The notes: generated by a model not told the origin, from the letters alone. A stretch of DNA of 14,407 nt from Methylovulum sp. (GCA_028713595.1 JAQTNZ010000016.1:1-14407); one strand, 5' to 3'. Shown: positions 1 to 7,882, numbered from the stretch's first letter. Numbers and translations: made by a program.

Positions 1-951
1 GACTTTAAAATTGCTTTGGACACGCCAATACTCGCTACCTTCATAGGTGCTTAGCTCAATCACGGCCGGATCATTGGCAGGCTCAGTTTGGAAAGTGACG
101 GGTTGGTTAAGCTTCCAGCCGCTACGGGAAAAATAATGGGCGACACTGCCTATCGCATCTTCAGGATGCCAGATGTCGCGGCGGCCATCATTGTTAAAAT
201 CAACTGCCAGACGGCGGAAGCTGCTGGGCATAAACTGCCCCAAGCCCATCGCCCCCGCCCAAGAACCGACCGGTTGGCGTGGCTCGTAACCTTCTTCGCG
301 GGTCATTAACAGAAAATTTTCCAACTCCTCAGTGAAAAACTTTTCCCGTCTATGGGTGTCAAACGCCAATGTGGTCAAGGCATCAAAAATACAGGTTTTG
401 CCAATATTTTTGCCAAAATACGTTTCTACGCCAATGATGGCGACAATATATTCAGGGTCAACGCCGTAGGTGGCGCTAGCCCGCTCCACAGCATCGGCAT
501 GGGCGCGCCAAAATTCCACGCCGTTATTGATATGGGCTTCGGTCAGGAATTTGTTGCGGTAACGGGTCCAACTGCCTTTTTTCGGTTTGCTAGGGCCGGT
601 GTAAGGTGGGGGGCTTTCCAGGCTGATCACCGATTCCAAGCGATGGGCTTGTGAAAACAAGCCGTTGAGGTAATCTTCTGAAAAGCCATGTTTGCTGACC
701 ATGTGCCGGATGAAGTTTTGCACCGGATAATAGCCCGCATAATCGCCTGTGACCGACGGTGCCGAATAATTTTCTTCAGCCATACTCGGTGTATCGGAGC
801 CAGTGTAAGGCTCAAGGGGCTGGATTTGCGGTTCGGGCATGGGCTTGATCGAGACGGTTTTGCCCGGCAGGCTGGTTTGTTGCACTGGTTTGCTGGCACA
901 GCCTGCCAATAAAATGACGACGAGTGATGTACAGGTAAGTTTGTGGGTCAT
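1..951 (-). CDS. mltB: Membrane-bound lytic murein transglycosylase B (MltB family, SLT/Slt35 fold), C-terminus cut by window edge
   Basis: 317 codons are open from ATG at 951 to the left edge with no stop, so the 3' end is missing; E. coli MltB is about 360 residues, so perhaps 40-50 are lost. The N-terminus is a lipoprotein signal: a short basic start, a hydrophobic stretch and the lipobox LAGC with Cys18, predicting attachment to the outer membrane. The transglycosylase domain covers roughly residues 75-317. IIGVETYFGK holds the expected catalytic glutamate, Glu176. GAMGLGQFMPSSF (233-245) is the substrate-cleft signature, and DFNNDGRRDIW (251-261) matches the EF-hand-like calcium loop of Slt35. 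The enzyme cleaves the MurNAc-GlcNAc bond of peptidoglycan, forming 1,6-anhydro ends. It is transcribed away from ilvB. Family assignment is firm; MltB rather than a close paralogue is less so. Confidence 0.93.
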   Translation of the reverse strand, partial: MTHKLTCTSLVVILLAGCASKPVQQTSLPGKTVSIKPMPEPQIQPLEPYTGSDTPSMAEENYSAPSVTGDYAGYYPVQNFIRHMVSKHGFSEDYLNGLFSQAHRLESVISLESPPPYTGPSKPKKGSWTRYRNKFLTEAHINNGVEFWRAHADAVERASATYGVDPEYIVAIIGVETYFGKNIGKTCIFDALTTLAFDTHRREKFFTEELENFLLMTREEGYEPRQPVGSWAGAMGLGQFMPSSFRRLAVDFNNDGRRDIWHPEDAIGSVAHYFSRSGWKLNQPVTFQTEPANDPAVIELSTYEGSEYWRVQSNFKV

Positions 952-984
952 GGCTGTTACGGGAACCTCTTGAGTTACTAAAAA

Positions 985-1014
985 TATCTATGCAGGGCAG
1001 GGGGATTGTGACAA
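985..1014 (-). promoter_or_regulatory. Candidate sigma70 promoter for the mltB-like gene
   Basis: Read on the minus strand, TTGTCA (1014-1009, five of six to the -35 consensus) is followed after 18 bases by TAGATA (990-985), a weak -10. Transcription would begin near 978, leaving about 27 bases before the ATG at 951. The -35 lies inside the dyad at 1003-1017. This is based on consensus matching only. Confidence 0.3.
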
Positions 1015-1017
1015 TCC
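1003..1017. promoter_or_regulatory. Perfect 15-bp dyad in the mltB/ilvB divergent promoter region, candidate operator
   Basis: GGATTGT-G-ACAATCC is a perfect 7-bp inverted repeat around one central base. Its centre (1010) is about 61 bases upstream of the transcription start predicted for the ilvB promoter at 1036-1064, a position typical of class I activators. It also covers the putative mltB -35. I do not recognise the binding protein. It lacks the TGTGA-N6-TCACA arrangement of CRP sites. Confidence 0.4.
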
Positions 1018-1035
1018 GCCATGATTAGATGATAA

Positions 1036-1064
1036 TTACAATTTTACTAAGAACCTAGTAGAAT
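1036..1064 (+). promoter_or_regulatory. Candidate sigma70 promoter of the ilv operon
   Basis: TTACAA (1036-1041) and TAGAAT (1059-1064, five of six to the -10 consensus) are 17 bases apart. Transcription would start near 1071, giving a leader of about 140 bases before the GTG chosen for ilvB. The -35 is weak (three of six), which would fit dependence on an activator at the upstream dyad; that link is inference. Confidence 0.45.
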
Positions 1065-1117
1065 AGCTAAGATTATGTTGTAGGAAAATGACAGCATTAA
1101 AATAAAAAATTATTGAG

Positions 1118-1166
1118 CCGTTTCCTGACGAATAATTCCCCGTTGCGGGACAATTTTTGGAAACGG
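1118..1166 (+). promoter_or_regulatory. Leader inverted repeat upstream of ilvB
   Basis: CCGTTTCC (1118-1125) is exactly complementary to GGAAACGG (1159-1166). The 33-base loop contains a smaller hairpin (CCCG at 1139-1142 with CGGG at 1146-1149). No U-run follows, so it is not an intrinsic terminator. A second, tight dyad TCGATA-CC-TATCGA lies just downstream at 1173-1186. The leader may be structured, but no leader peptide rich in Ile, Val or Leu codons is visible, so classical attenuation is not supported. Confidence 0.35.
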
Positions 1167-1210
1167 AGAGACTCGATACCTATCGATCAAACATGTTTAT
1201 TGAGGTGAGC

Positions 1211-2947
1211 GTGGAGCTAAGCGGCGCACAAATTCTAGTCCAAAGCCTTAAAGATGAAGGCGTGGAATATATTTTCGGTTATCCGGGCGGGGCGGTGTTG
1301 CATCTGTATGATGCCATTTTCCAGCAAGATGCCGTCAAACACATCCTGGTCCGTCATGAGCAAGGGGCGACCCATGCCGCAGACGGTTATGCGCGTGCCA
1401 CTGGCAAGCCGGGGGTGGTGCTGGTCACATCAGGGCCAGGGGCGACCAATGCCGTGACCGGTATTGCTACGGCCTATATGGATTCCATCCCTATGGTCAT
1501 CATTTCCGGGCAAGTGCCGTCACCGGTGATTGGCAGCGATGCTTTCCAAGAAGTGGATATGGTGGGGATCACCCGTCCGTGCGTAAAGCATAATTTTTTG
1601 GTCAAGGATGTCACCAAATTGGCGGAAACGGTCAAAAAGGCCTTTTATGTCGCCACTACCGGTCGCCCTGGGCCGGTCGTGGTGGATATTCCCAAAGACA
1701 TCACCGACCCACATATCAAAGTCCCTTATAAATATCCAAAAAAAGTCTCGATGCGTTCTTACCATCCGGCGGTCAATGGCGATAAGGAACAAATAAAAAA
1801 AGCGGTCGGGCTATTGTTGGCGGCGCAAAAGCCAGTGATTTATTCAGGCGGTGGCGTGGTGTTGGGCGAAGCCAGCAAAGAGCTGACTGAGTTTAGCCAA
1901 CTGTTGGGTTTCCCCATCACCAACACCTTGATGGGCTTGGGTGCCTATCCGGCGACTGACAAGCAGTTTATCGGCATGTTGGGGATGCACGGCACTTACG
2001 AAGCCAATATGGCTATGCACGAAAGCGACCTGATTATCGCCATCGGCGCCCGTTTTGATGACCGGGTGACCGGAAAGCTGGACATGTTTTGCCCTTATGC
2101 CAAAATTATCCACATTGATATTGATCCGGCTTCCATTTCCAAAACGGTCAAGGTCGATGTGCCGATTGTCGGCGAAGTCAAAAATGTCTTGGAACAAATG
2201 ATTGACTTGCTGAAAGACCATAAGGCCAAGCCACAGAAAAAGCCCCTGGAAGCGTGGTGGCGACAAATAGATCAATGGCGGTCATTGCAATGCCTGGAGT
2301 TTGACCGTGAAAGCCCGCTGATTAAGCCACAGTTTGTCATTGAGCAACTGTATGCGGTCACGAAGGGCGATGCCTATGTCACTTCCGATGTCGGCCAGCA
2401 CCAAATGTGGGCGGCGCAATACTATAAATTTGACAAACCCCGCCGTTGGATCAATTCCGGTGGCTTAGGGACGATGGGCTTTGGCTTGCCGGCGGCTATC
2501 GGTGTCAAATTGGCGTTTCCTGATGCCGAGGTCGCCTGTGTCACCGGTGAGGCCAGCATCCAAATGTGCATACAAGAATTGTCAACGGCGTTGCAATACA
2601 AAACCCCCATTAAGATTATCAACTTAAATAACCGTTATATGGGTATGGTCAGGCAATGGCAGGAGTTCACTTACGAAAGCCGTTATTCCCATTCTTATAT
2701 GGACACCATCCCTGAATTTGTCAAATTGGCGGAAGCCTATGGTCATGTCGGGATGCGTGTGGAGCGCCCTGAGGATGTCAGGGAAGTTTTGGAAGCGGCT
2801 TTTGCCTTAAAAGACCGCACCGTGTTCGTAGACATCATTACCGATCGGACGGAAAACGTCTATCCGATGATCGAAGCGGGCAAAGGCCATCATGATATGA
2901 AATTGCGGGTAGCGACAGGCACTTCAACAGACAGGGAGTTGGCATAA
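1211..2947 (+). CDS. ilvB: Acetolactate synthase (acetohydroxyacid synthase) large, catalytic subunit
   Basis: Thiamine-diphosphate enzyme joining two pyruvates to acetolactate, or pyruvate and 2-oxobutyrate to acetohydroxybutyrate: the committed step to Val, Leu and Ile. From GTG 1211 the product is 578 residues, the usual family length. The ThDP N-terminal domain (about 1-170) has FGYPGG and [18 protein letters not shown] with catalytic Glu50. A central FAD-type domain follows (about 190-330, [10 protein letters not shown]). The C-terminal ThDP domain has GEAS at 446-449 and then NLNN; the more usual motif is GDGS or GEGS. GTG 1211 is chosen because the family typically begins M-E-L-S-G-A and GAGG (1202-1205) lies five bases upstream; ATG 1193 and TTG 1157 are in-frame alternatives. 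The stop overlaps the ilvH start by one base, implying coupled translation. It could equally be called ilvI. Confidence 0.97.
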   Translation: MELSGAQILVQSLKDEGVEYIFGYPGGAVLHLYDAIFQQDAVKHILVRHEQGATHAADGYARATGKPGVVLVTSGPGATNAVTGIATAYMDSIPMVIISGQVPSPVIGSDAFQEVDMVGITRPCVKHNFLVKDVTKLAETVKKAFYVATTGRPGPVVVDIPKDITDPHIKVPYKYPKKVSMRSYHPAVNGDKEQIKKAVGLLLAAQKPVIYSGGGVVLGEASKELTEFSQLLGFPITNTLMGLGAYPATDKQFIGMLGMHGTYEANMAMHESDLIIAIGARFDDRVTGKLDMFCPYAKIIHIDIDPASISKTVKVDVPIVGEVKNVLEQMIDLLKDHKAKPQKKPLEAWWRQIDQWRSLQCLEFDRESPLIKPQFVIEQLYAVTKGDAYVTSDVGQHQMWAAQYYKFDKPRRWINSGGLGTMGFGLPAAIGVKLAFPDAEVACVTGEASIQMCIQELSTALQYKTPIKIINLNNRYMGMVRQWQEFTYESRYSHSYMDTIPEFVKLAEAYGHVGMRVERPEDVREVLEAAFALKDRTVFVDIITDRTENVYPMIEAGKGHHDMKLRVATGTSTDRELA

Positions 2948-3438
2948 TGCGGCATATCATTTCCATTCTGATAGAAAACGAAGCCGGGGCGCTGTCACGG
3001 GTGGCGGGGCTGTTTTCGGCGCGGGGCTACAATATCGAATCGTTAAACGTGGCGATCACCGAAGACCCTAGCTTGTCGAGAATGACTTTAGTGACCCGTG
3101 GCAATGAACAAATTGTTGAGCAAATCGTCAAGCAGCTCAATAAGTTGATTGACGTGGTCAAGCTCGTTGATTTGGCGGAATCGCCGCATATCGAGCGTGA
3201 GCTGATGATGGTCAAAATCAAGACCACCAGCCATACCCGTACGGAAATCCGCAGCCTGACGGAAATTTTCCGTGGCAAGGTGCTGGACGTGACGGCAACC
3301 ACCTATGTCGTTGAAATGACCGGCCCTTCCGAAAAGCTGGATGCGTTTGTCGCCGCCATCGACCCGGACACCATCATTGAAGTTGTCCGCTCTGGGCCTA
3401 CCGGCATTTCACGCGGTGAAAACGGTTTGTGCCTGTAA
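2947..3438 (+). CDS. ilvH: Acetolactate synthase small, regulatory subunit
   Basis: 163 residues, the normal length. It binds and activates the IlvB catalytic subunit and confers valine feedback inhibition. An ACT domain fills residues 1-75 (ISILIENEAGALSRVAGLF, then GYNIESLNV, where effector-binding residues of IlvH lie). The C-terminal ACT-like domain spans about 80-160 (ERELMMVKI, then EIFRGKVLDV and GPSEKLDAF). The start ATG overlaps the ilvB stop as TAATG, consistent with production of the two subunits in fixed proportion. Nothing in the sequence suggests lost function. The next gene is not ilvC, as usual, but a HEPN-domain gene only 18 bases on. Confidence 0.97.
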   Translation: MRHIISILIENEAGALSRVAGLFSARGYNIESLNVAITEDPSLSRMTLVTRGNEQIVEQIVKQLNKLIDVVKLVDLAESPHIERELMMVKIKTTSHTRTEIRSLTEIFRGKVLDVTATTYVVEMTGPSEKLDAFVAAIDPDTIIEVVRSGPTGISRGENGLCL

Positions 3439-3456
3439 GGCTTGCTTTTTGGGTTC

Positions 3457-3849
3457 ATGATTGCACTTATAGATTTGGAGCAAATAGCACGGGATAAACT
3501 GGTTGATGCAGACTGTCTATTTAAAGGCAATCGGTTTGATGGGGCGGTTTATCTGGCTGGTTATGCCTTGGAAATTGCCCTTAAGGTTAGGCTTTGTAAA
3601 AATAACGGCTTATCCGGCTTCCCCGAAAACAGCAGCGAATGCGACAAGTTAACAAAGCAATGGTTTAGCCATAGCTTGATAAAGTTAGAAAGTCATAGCG
3701 GCCTAAATTTATCATCATCACATTTAACGGAGTGGTCAATCGTTAAAAATTGGGATGTGGAGGCCCGTTATAAAAACAGCCAAGCTTCTCGATTTGGTGC
3801 GCGTGATTTTCTCGATAGCGTACAAACTTTACTGGCTATTATCATATAG
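3457..3849 (+). CDS. HEPN-domain protein
   Basis: 130 residues from ATG 3457; a TTG at 3442 would add five residues but has no better ribosome site. The N-terminal helix pair matches the HEPN pattern: a D-A-x-x-L-F helix, then RFDGAVYLAGYALEIALKVR at about 28-47, the hallmark of this subgroup. Near the C-terminus WDVEARYKN recalls the W-D-P-E-A-R-Y-K signature I remember from HEPN proteins of bacterial accessory genes. The catalytic R-x4-6-H of toxic HEPN RNases is not evident, so RNase activity is doubtful. It sits 18 bases after ilvH and 7 bases before its companion gene, in the same direction, so it is probably co-transcribed with ilv. Base composition is visibly more AT-rich than ilvB, ilvH and ilvC, suggesting later acquisition. 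Function unknown; half of a toxin-antitoxin-like pair is one option. Confidence 0.75.
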   Translation: MIALIDLEQIARDKLVDADCLFKGNRFDGAVYLAGYALEIALKVRLCKNNGLSGFPENSSECDKLTKQWFSHSLIKLESHSGLNLSSSHLTEWSIVKNWDVEARYKNSQASRFGARDFLDSVQTLLAIII

Positions 3850-3856
3850 GCTAATT

Positions 3857-4303
3857 ATGAGCGAATTTTATGCAAAAATTGAGCACGTTAGCAAAATACT
3901 TATCGGGCAATACGGTGATTTCACCTTTTTTGGCTTGGCTAAACTTAAGATAAGCCCTAAGAAATGGGATGTGATCGTGTGTGCCGATGGGTTGCCAAAA
4001 AGGGAAAAAGAGGCGGTTCGGCTTGTTGTCGGCGAACTGCAAAAAACGTTGACGGAAAGCGAGTTGGCCATCCTTTCCGGTGTTGTCGTTTTGGATAAAA
4101 ATGAGATTTTTATAAAGGGATTACAGGATTTGGTTGCTGCCCGACAAGAAAAAATTTATAAAAACATAACCGTCTCAAACCTATCCATTAAGGAGCTGCG
4201 TATTTTGCAACTGGCCGGTTTTAGTCAGGAAGCTAGGTATTTTGATTCCCTAGGAATAAATGATCCGAAAAACCAAGGGCATAAAGATAGGCTGGTTGCA
4301 TAA
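3857..4303 (+). CDS. Uncharacterised companion of the HEPN protein
   Basis: 148 residues from ATG 3857. The central part is the informative one: KKWDVIVCADGL (about 36-47), a helix with several charged residues, then TESELAILSGVVVLDKNE (about 75-92). I recall a bacterial family with a W-D-L-V-V-S-A core and a later L-S-R-I-V-I-I strand, often encoded next to HEPN proteins like the one before it; this protein seems a divergent member. It lacks the G-S-x-A-R-G and D-x-D motifs of minimal nucleotidyltransferases, the usual HEPN partners, so an MNT antitoxin is not supported. No signal peptide or membrane segment is seen. The stop TAA overlaps the next ATG (TAATG), suggesting translational coupling to the 35-residue ORF that follows. 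Function unknown. Confidence 0.7.
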   Translation: MSEFYAKIEHVSKILIGQYGDFTFFGLAKLKISPKKWDVIVCADGLPKREKEAVRLVVGELQKTLTESELAILSGVVVLDKNEIFIKGLQDLVAARQEKIYKNITVSNLSIKELRILQLAGFSQEARYFDSLGINDPKNQGHKDRLVA

Positions 4304-4410
4304 TGGCCAAAAAAGCAAATTATCTGACAGTTAGTCAGGCAACGCTAATGGCCGCATGGGTTCAAAAATCAAATGCTGTTATCGGTGTGGCCAATTTTAA
4401 ACAAAATTAA
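4303..4410 (+). CDS. 35-residue ORF coupled to the HEPN companion gene, possible gene remnant
   Basis: ATG 4303 overlaps the previous stop in TAATG and the frame closes with TAA at 4408-4410, giving 35 residues (starts MAKKANYLTVSQATLMAAWV). Coupling and position favour real translation. The length and lack of any known motif leave two readings: a true small protein of the cassette, or the truncated head of a longer gene cut when the cassette settled in front of ilvC. A short inverted repeat (CTGAC at 4324-4328, GTCAG at 4334-4338) lies inside it. Confidence 0.4.
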   Translation: MAKKANYLTVSQATLMAAWVQKSNAVIGVANFKQN

Positions 4411-4428
4411 CATAGAAACATTTAATAA

Positions 4429-5463
<1,035 letters not shown>

Positions 5464-5520
5464 GCGTTTTGGTAGCTCGCCCGCTTATCAACGGCGGCGA
5501 CCTACATAAGGCCATACATT

Positions 5521-5564
5521 AAGCCGCCGGGTATTTCTTGTAGAGGGAATGCGGCGGTTTTTTT
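5521..5564 (+). terminator. Intrinsic terminator of the ilv operon, with a competing hairpin
   Basis: AAGCCGCC (5521-5528) pairs with GGCGGTTT (5553-5560), eight pairs including one G-U, and the stem runs directly into seven T (5558-5564). The 24-base loop is longer than usual. The right arm can instead join an alternative hairpin: GAGGG (5543-5547) and GCGGC (5551-5555) with GCCGC (5568-5572) and CCCTC (5574-5578), which would hide the T-run in its loop. Confidence 0.65.
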
Positions 5565-5579
5565 ATTGCCGCACCCTCT

Positions 5580-5677
5580 CAAACGCCCGCCGTTTGTAAC
5601 ATAAATAAAGCCAAAACTGGCCGATACCCGTACTGTCCAAGCCATTTTGGCGCGGCAAGCTGGCCCTTGCGCTTGCC
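5580..5677 (+). repeat. Inverted repeats in the ilvC to GH17-gene intergenic region
   Basis: Beyond the terminator, the spacer holds CAAACG/CGTTTG (5580-5585 and 5591-5596, 5-base loop) and GGCAAGC/GCTTGCC (5654-5660 and 5671-5677, 10-base loop). Short GCCA...TGGC pairs lie between them. These could form a structured 5' leader for the GH17 gene. No known riboswitch or small-RNA family is recognised and no clear promoter was found. Confidence 0.35.
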
Positions 5678-5728
5678 CTCTCTCCCTTCATAAACCATCA
5701 ATCCCACGTTTTCCAACATCCGGCTTTT

Positions 5729-7417
5729 ATGAGACTAATTTCAACTGTTCTACTTATTGTGTTGCTGGCGGCTATCTGTGGTTGGCTCAGTAACCGACCT
5801 CAAGATGCGGGCGCCGATGTCCCGCAAGGCAAGCTTAATAGCCTGTCTTTTGCGCCGTTTTGGGAAGGTCAGGGGCCTTTGGACGCGGTGTTCCCAAGTG
5901 TTGCGCAATTGGACTCGGATTTGCGCCTGTTGAGCGAAAAAACCCGCTCCATCCGCACTTATGCCAGTGATGAAGGCACGATGCCGGAAATCCCCGCCTT
6001 GGCGCGCAAATACGGCTTGACCATGATCCAAGGGGCTTGGCTGGGTGGTATCGAAAAAACCAATAAGTTGGAGGTTGACGAGGTCATCCGCTCCGCCAAC
6101 GCCAACCCGGATGTGGTCAAGCGGGTGATTGTCGGCAATGAGGTGTTGTTGCGCGGTGATCTGGAGATAAAAGAGCTGATCCGCTATATCAGGGCGGTCA
6201 AGCAGGCGGTCAAGCAGCCGGTATCTTATGCCGATGTCTGGTCGATATACATGAAATACCCTGAATTGATGAAGGAAGTCGATTTTATCACTGTCCATAT
6301 CTTGCCCTATTGGGAAGACGAGCCGATTCCTGTGGATCAGGCGCCAGGGCATATCGAACGCATTTATAAGCAAATCCAACACAAAGCCCAGGCGGTCGCT
6401 CAGGACAAGCCCATTTTGATTGGCGAATCAGGGTGGCCTAGCGAAGGCCGCCAGCGTGGTTGGGCCGTGCCTGGTGTGGTCAATGAAGCCAAATTCATCA
6501 GGGGTCTGATTGGTGTGGCCAATGCCAATGGTTTTGACTACAACATTGTCGAGGCGATTAACCAGTCTTGGAAAAGTGAATTGGAAGGCGTGGTCGGTGC
6601 CAATTGGGGCTTGTTTTCGGTCGATAGGGAAGAGGTGTTCCCATTGACGGGCGCGGTCTATGAAGATCCGCACTGGCATCAGGCATGGCTGGCCGCCATT
6701 GCCTTGTTTGTCGGCGGGGCCTTGGCTGGCCGTAAACCTTTACGGCCATTGCCGTTGTTGCCGTTGGCGGGGTTGTTGGTGATGGGGCAGGTGTTTGCCT
6801 TGTTATGGACGCATCAGGTCGAGTTGTTGTGGTATACCAGCTATACGCTGTGGCAACGCTTCTTGACGCTGTTGACCGTTGGTCTGAACGCGGCGCTGGC
6901 GGGGTTGATGCTGCAATACGCTTATGTTTTGTTGGCAAAACAATTGGTCAGCGAAAAGTTTGCAGGCTGGTTTTATCAGCTATACTTAGGGTTCGGTGGT
7001 TTTGCGCTGTTCAAAACGCTTTATTTGGCGATCAATGGCCGTTATATCAGTTTCCCGCTGCTGACTATGGCGATTGCGGTGACGGGCATGGTCGCGCTGA
7101 TGCTGATAGGGATCGCAACCCAACGCAACGAGGGTTCTGGCATCGCGTTGTTGCCGGACAGCAAACGCCATCCTCAGGAAAAATGGCTGGGCTACGCGTT
7201 GCTGGCGGCGGGTTTGGCGCTGATTATCGGTGAGGCCGTGGAATTTTTCCAAAGCCGCGATTTGATCTTGGCTTATCCGGGATGGGGCGGGCGGTTGGCG
7301 CTATCGTTACGTTTTACCTTGACCAACCGGCAACTGGCGCAATGGCTGATGTGCTTGCTGGTGCTGGCTGCACCCTTGTGCTTTATTAAGGGCAAAAATA
7401 AGGCGGTAATCGGTTGA
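5729..7417 (+). CDS. Glycoside hydrolase family 17-type beta-glucan enzyme with multi-pass C-terminal membrane domain
   Basis: 562 residues. An N-terminal hydrophobic segment (about 3-20) acts as signal anchor. Residues 36-310 form a GH17 TIM barrel: IRTYASDEG (75-83), then VIVGNEVLLRGD with the likely acid/base Glu138, FITVHILPYWE (186-196), and ILIGESGWPSEGR (229-241) with the likely nucleophile Glu233. Residues about 318-552 contain roughly seven hydrophobic helices, so the catalytic domain should sit on the periplasmic side. Related bacterial proteins are annotated as beta-1,6-glucan synthase or beta-1,3-glucan transferase (NdvB-related, in cyclic or membrane-derived glucan synthesis). 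In NdvB the GH17 part is fused to a family 2 glycosyltransferase, which is absent here and in the neighbours. The start has no strong ribosome site. Remodelling of a periplasmic or capsular beta-glucan is inferred. Confidence 0.85.
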   Translation: MRLISTVLLIVLLAAICGWLSNRPQDAGADVPQGKLNSLSFAPFWEGQGPLDAVFPSVAQLDSDLRLLSEKTRSIRTYASDEGTMPEIPALARKYGLTMIQGAWLGGIEKTNKLEVDEVIRSANANPDVVKRVIVGNEVLLRGDLEIKELIRYIRAVKQAVKQPVSYADVWSIYMKYPELMKEVDFITVHILPYWEDEPIPVDQAPGHIERIYKQIQHKAQAVAQDKPILIGESGWPSEGRQRGWAVPGVVNEAKFIRGLIGVANANGFDYNIVEAINQSWKSELEGVVGANWGLFSVDREEVFPLTGAVYEDPHWHQAWLAAIALFVGGALAGRKPLRPLPLLPLAGLLVMGQVFALLWTHQVELLWYTSYTLWQRFLTLLTVGLNAALAGLMLQYAYVLLAKQLVSEKFAGWFYQLYLGFGGFALFKTLYLAINGRYISFPLLTMAIAVTGMVALMLIGIATQRNEGSGIALLPDSKRHPQEKWLGYALLAAGLALIIGEAVEFFQSRDLILAYPGWGGRLALSLRFTLTNRQLAQWLMCLLVLAAPLCFIKGKNKAVIG

Positions 7418-7466
7418 TTATGCTATGATTACCGTCAAATGCCAAAGCACTTGGCCTTGACGGTAA
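7404..7466. terminator. Three-armed inverted repeat between convergent genes, probable bidirectional termination hairpin
   Basis: TTACCGTCAA (7429-7438) is exactly complementary to TTGACGGTAA (7457-7466). Inside, GCCAA (7441-7445) pairs with TTGGC (7451-7455), making a nearly continuous 15-bp hairpin with a 5-base loop. A further arm, CGGTAATC (7404-7411), at the end of the GH17 gene, is exactly complementary to GATTACCG (7427-7434) and so competes for the left arm. Neither strand has a good U-run, so termination by the hairpin alone is uncertain. It lies between two gene ends, where a bidirectional terminator or transcript-end stabiliser would be expected. Confidence 0.55.
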
Positions 7467-7474
7467 GCGTTTAA

Positions 7475-7882
7475 TTAGGCGCTGACCTGGGCGATCCAGT
7501 CTTGCAGATTGTAATAATTGGTGATGCGGGCGACTTTATGGTCACGGACATCAAAAAACGCACCGGCGGGTAAGCGGTATTTTTGTCCTTGCGCTATCGG
7601 TAAACCCTCGTCGGTTTGTAAATATTCGCCAAGCACGACGAATTCGGCGGCGGCACGGCTACCGTCGGCAGTGGCCATGATGACCATATCGGCCAATTGC
7701 TCTTTGTAGTTGTGGTTCATGCAGGCCATAAACTGGGTAAACGCTTCCTTGCCGATTTCCCGCCTGCCTTGGTTAATGTCATGGATGACATCATCGGTGA
7801 GCAAATTCAAAAAAGTGTCCATATCTGCGCTATTAAAAGCGGCATAGTATTGTTCAATAAGGTTTATGGTGTCTTGATTCAT
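7475..7882 (-). CDS. SnoaL/NTF2-like protein (ketosteroid isomerase-related)
   Basis: 135 residues, one cone-shaped NTF2-like domain. The N-terminal helix (NLIEQYYAAFNSADMDTFLNLL), then DDVIHDINQGRREIGKEAF, and the C-terminal strands with RITNYYNLQDWIAQV fit the ketosteroid isomerase-related subgroup (a YYNLxDW-type ending is characteristic). Members bind small hydrophobic molecules or act as isomerases or hydrolases, but the substrate of this subgroup is not known to me. No signal peptide is seen, so it is cytosolic. AGGA lies about six bases before the ATG (7882). It is a single-gene unit, convergent with the GH17 gene and divergent from the GTPase operon. There is no sign that it belongs to either neighbour's pathway. 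Confidence 0.85.
   Translation of the reverse strand: MNQDTINLIEQYYAAFNSADMDTFLNLLTDDVIHDINQGRREIGKEAFTQFMACMNHNYKEQLADMVIMATADGSRAAAEFVVLGEYLQTDEGLPIAQGQKYRLPAGAFFDVRDHKVARITNYYNLQDWIAQVSA

Noticed and set aside
88..912. Several short plus- and minus-strand frames in the first kilobase
   Set aside because: The continuous minus-strand lipoprotein frame from 951 to the edge carries all MltB motifs; the others overlap it in wrong frames.
1003..1017. Dyad read as a CRP/FNR site
   Set aside because: The half-sites and the one-base spacing do not match TGTGA-N6-TCACA or TTGAT-N4-ATCAA.
1088..1105. Five-codon ORF (M-T-A-L-K) after AGGA in the ilvB leader, as an attenuation leader peptide
   Set aside because: It is too short and has a single Leu codon; no terminator with a U-run follows before ilvB.
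1844..2275. 143-codon open frame on the minus strand inside ilvB
   Set aside because: It lies wholly within a firmly identified gene, has no family resemblance and no ribosome site; it is a shadow of the coding strand.
5750..6382. 210-codon minus-strand frame inside the GH17 gene
   Set aside because: Its length comes from codon bias of the opposite strand; the plus strand carries the complete GH17 motifs.
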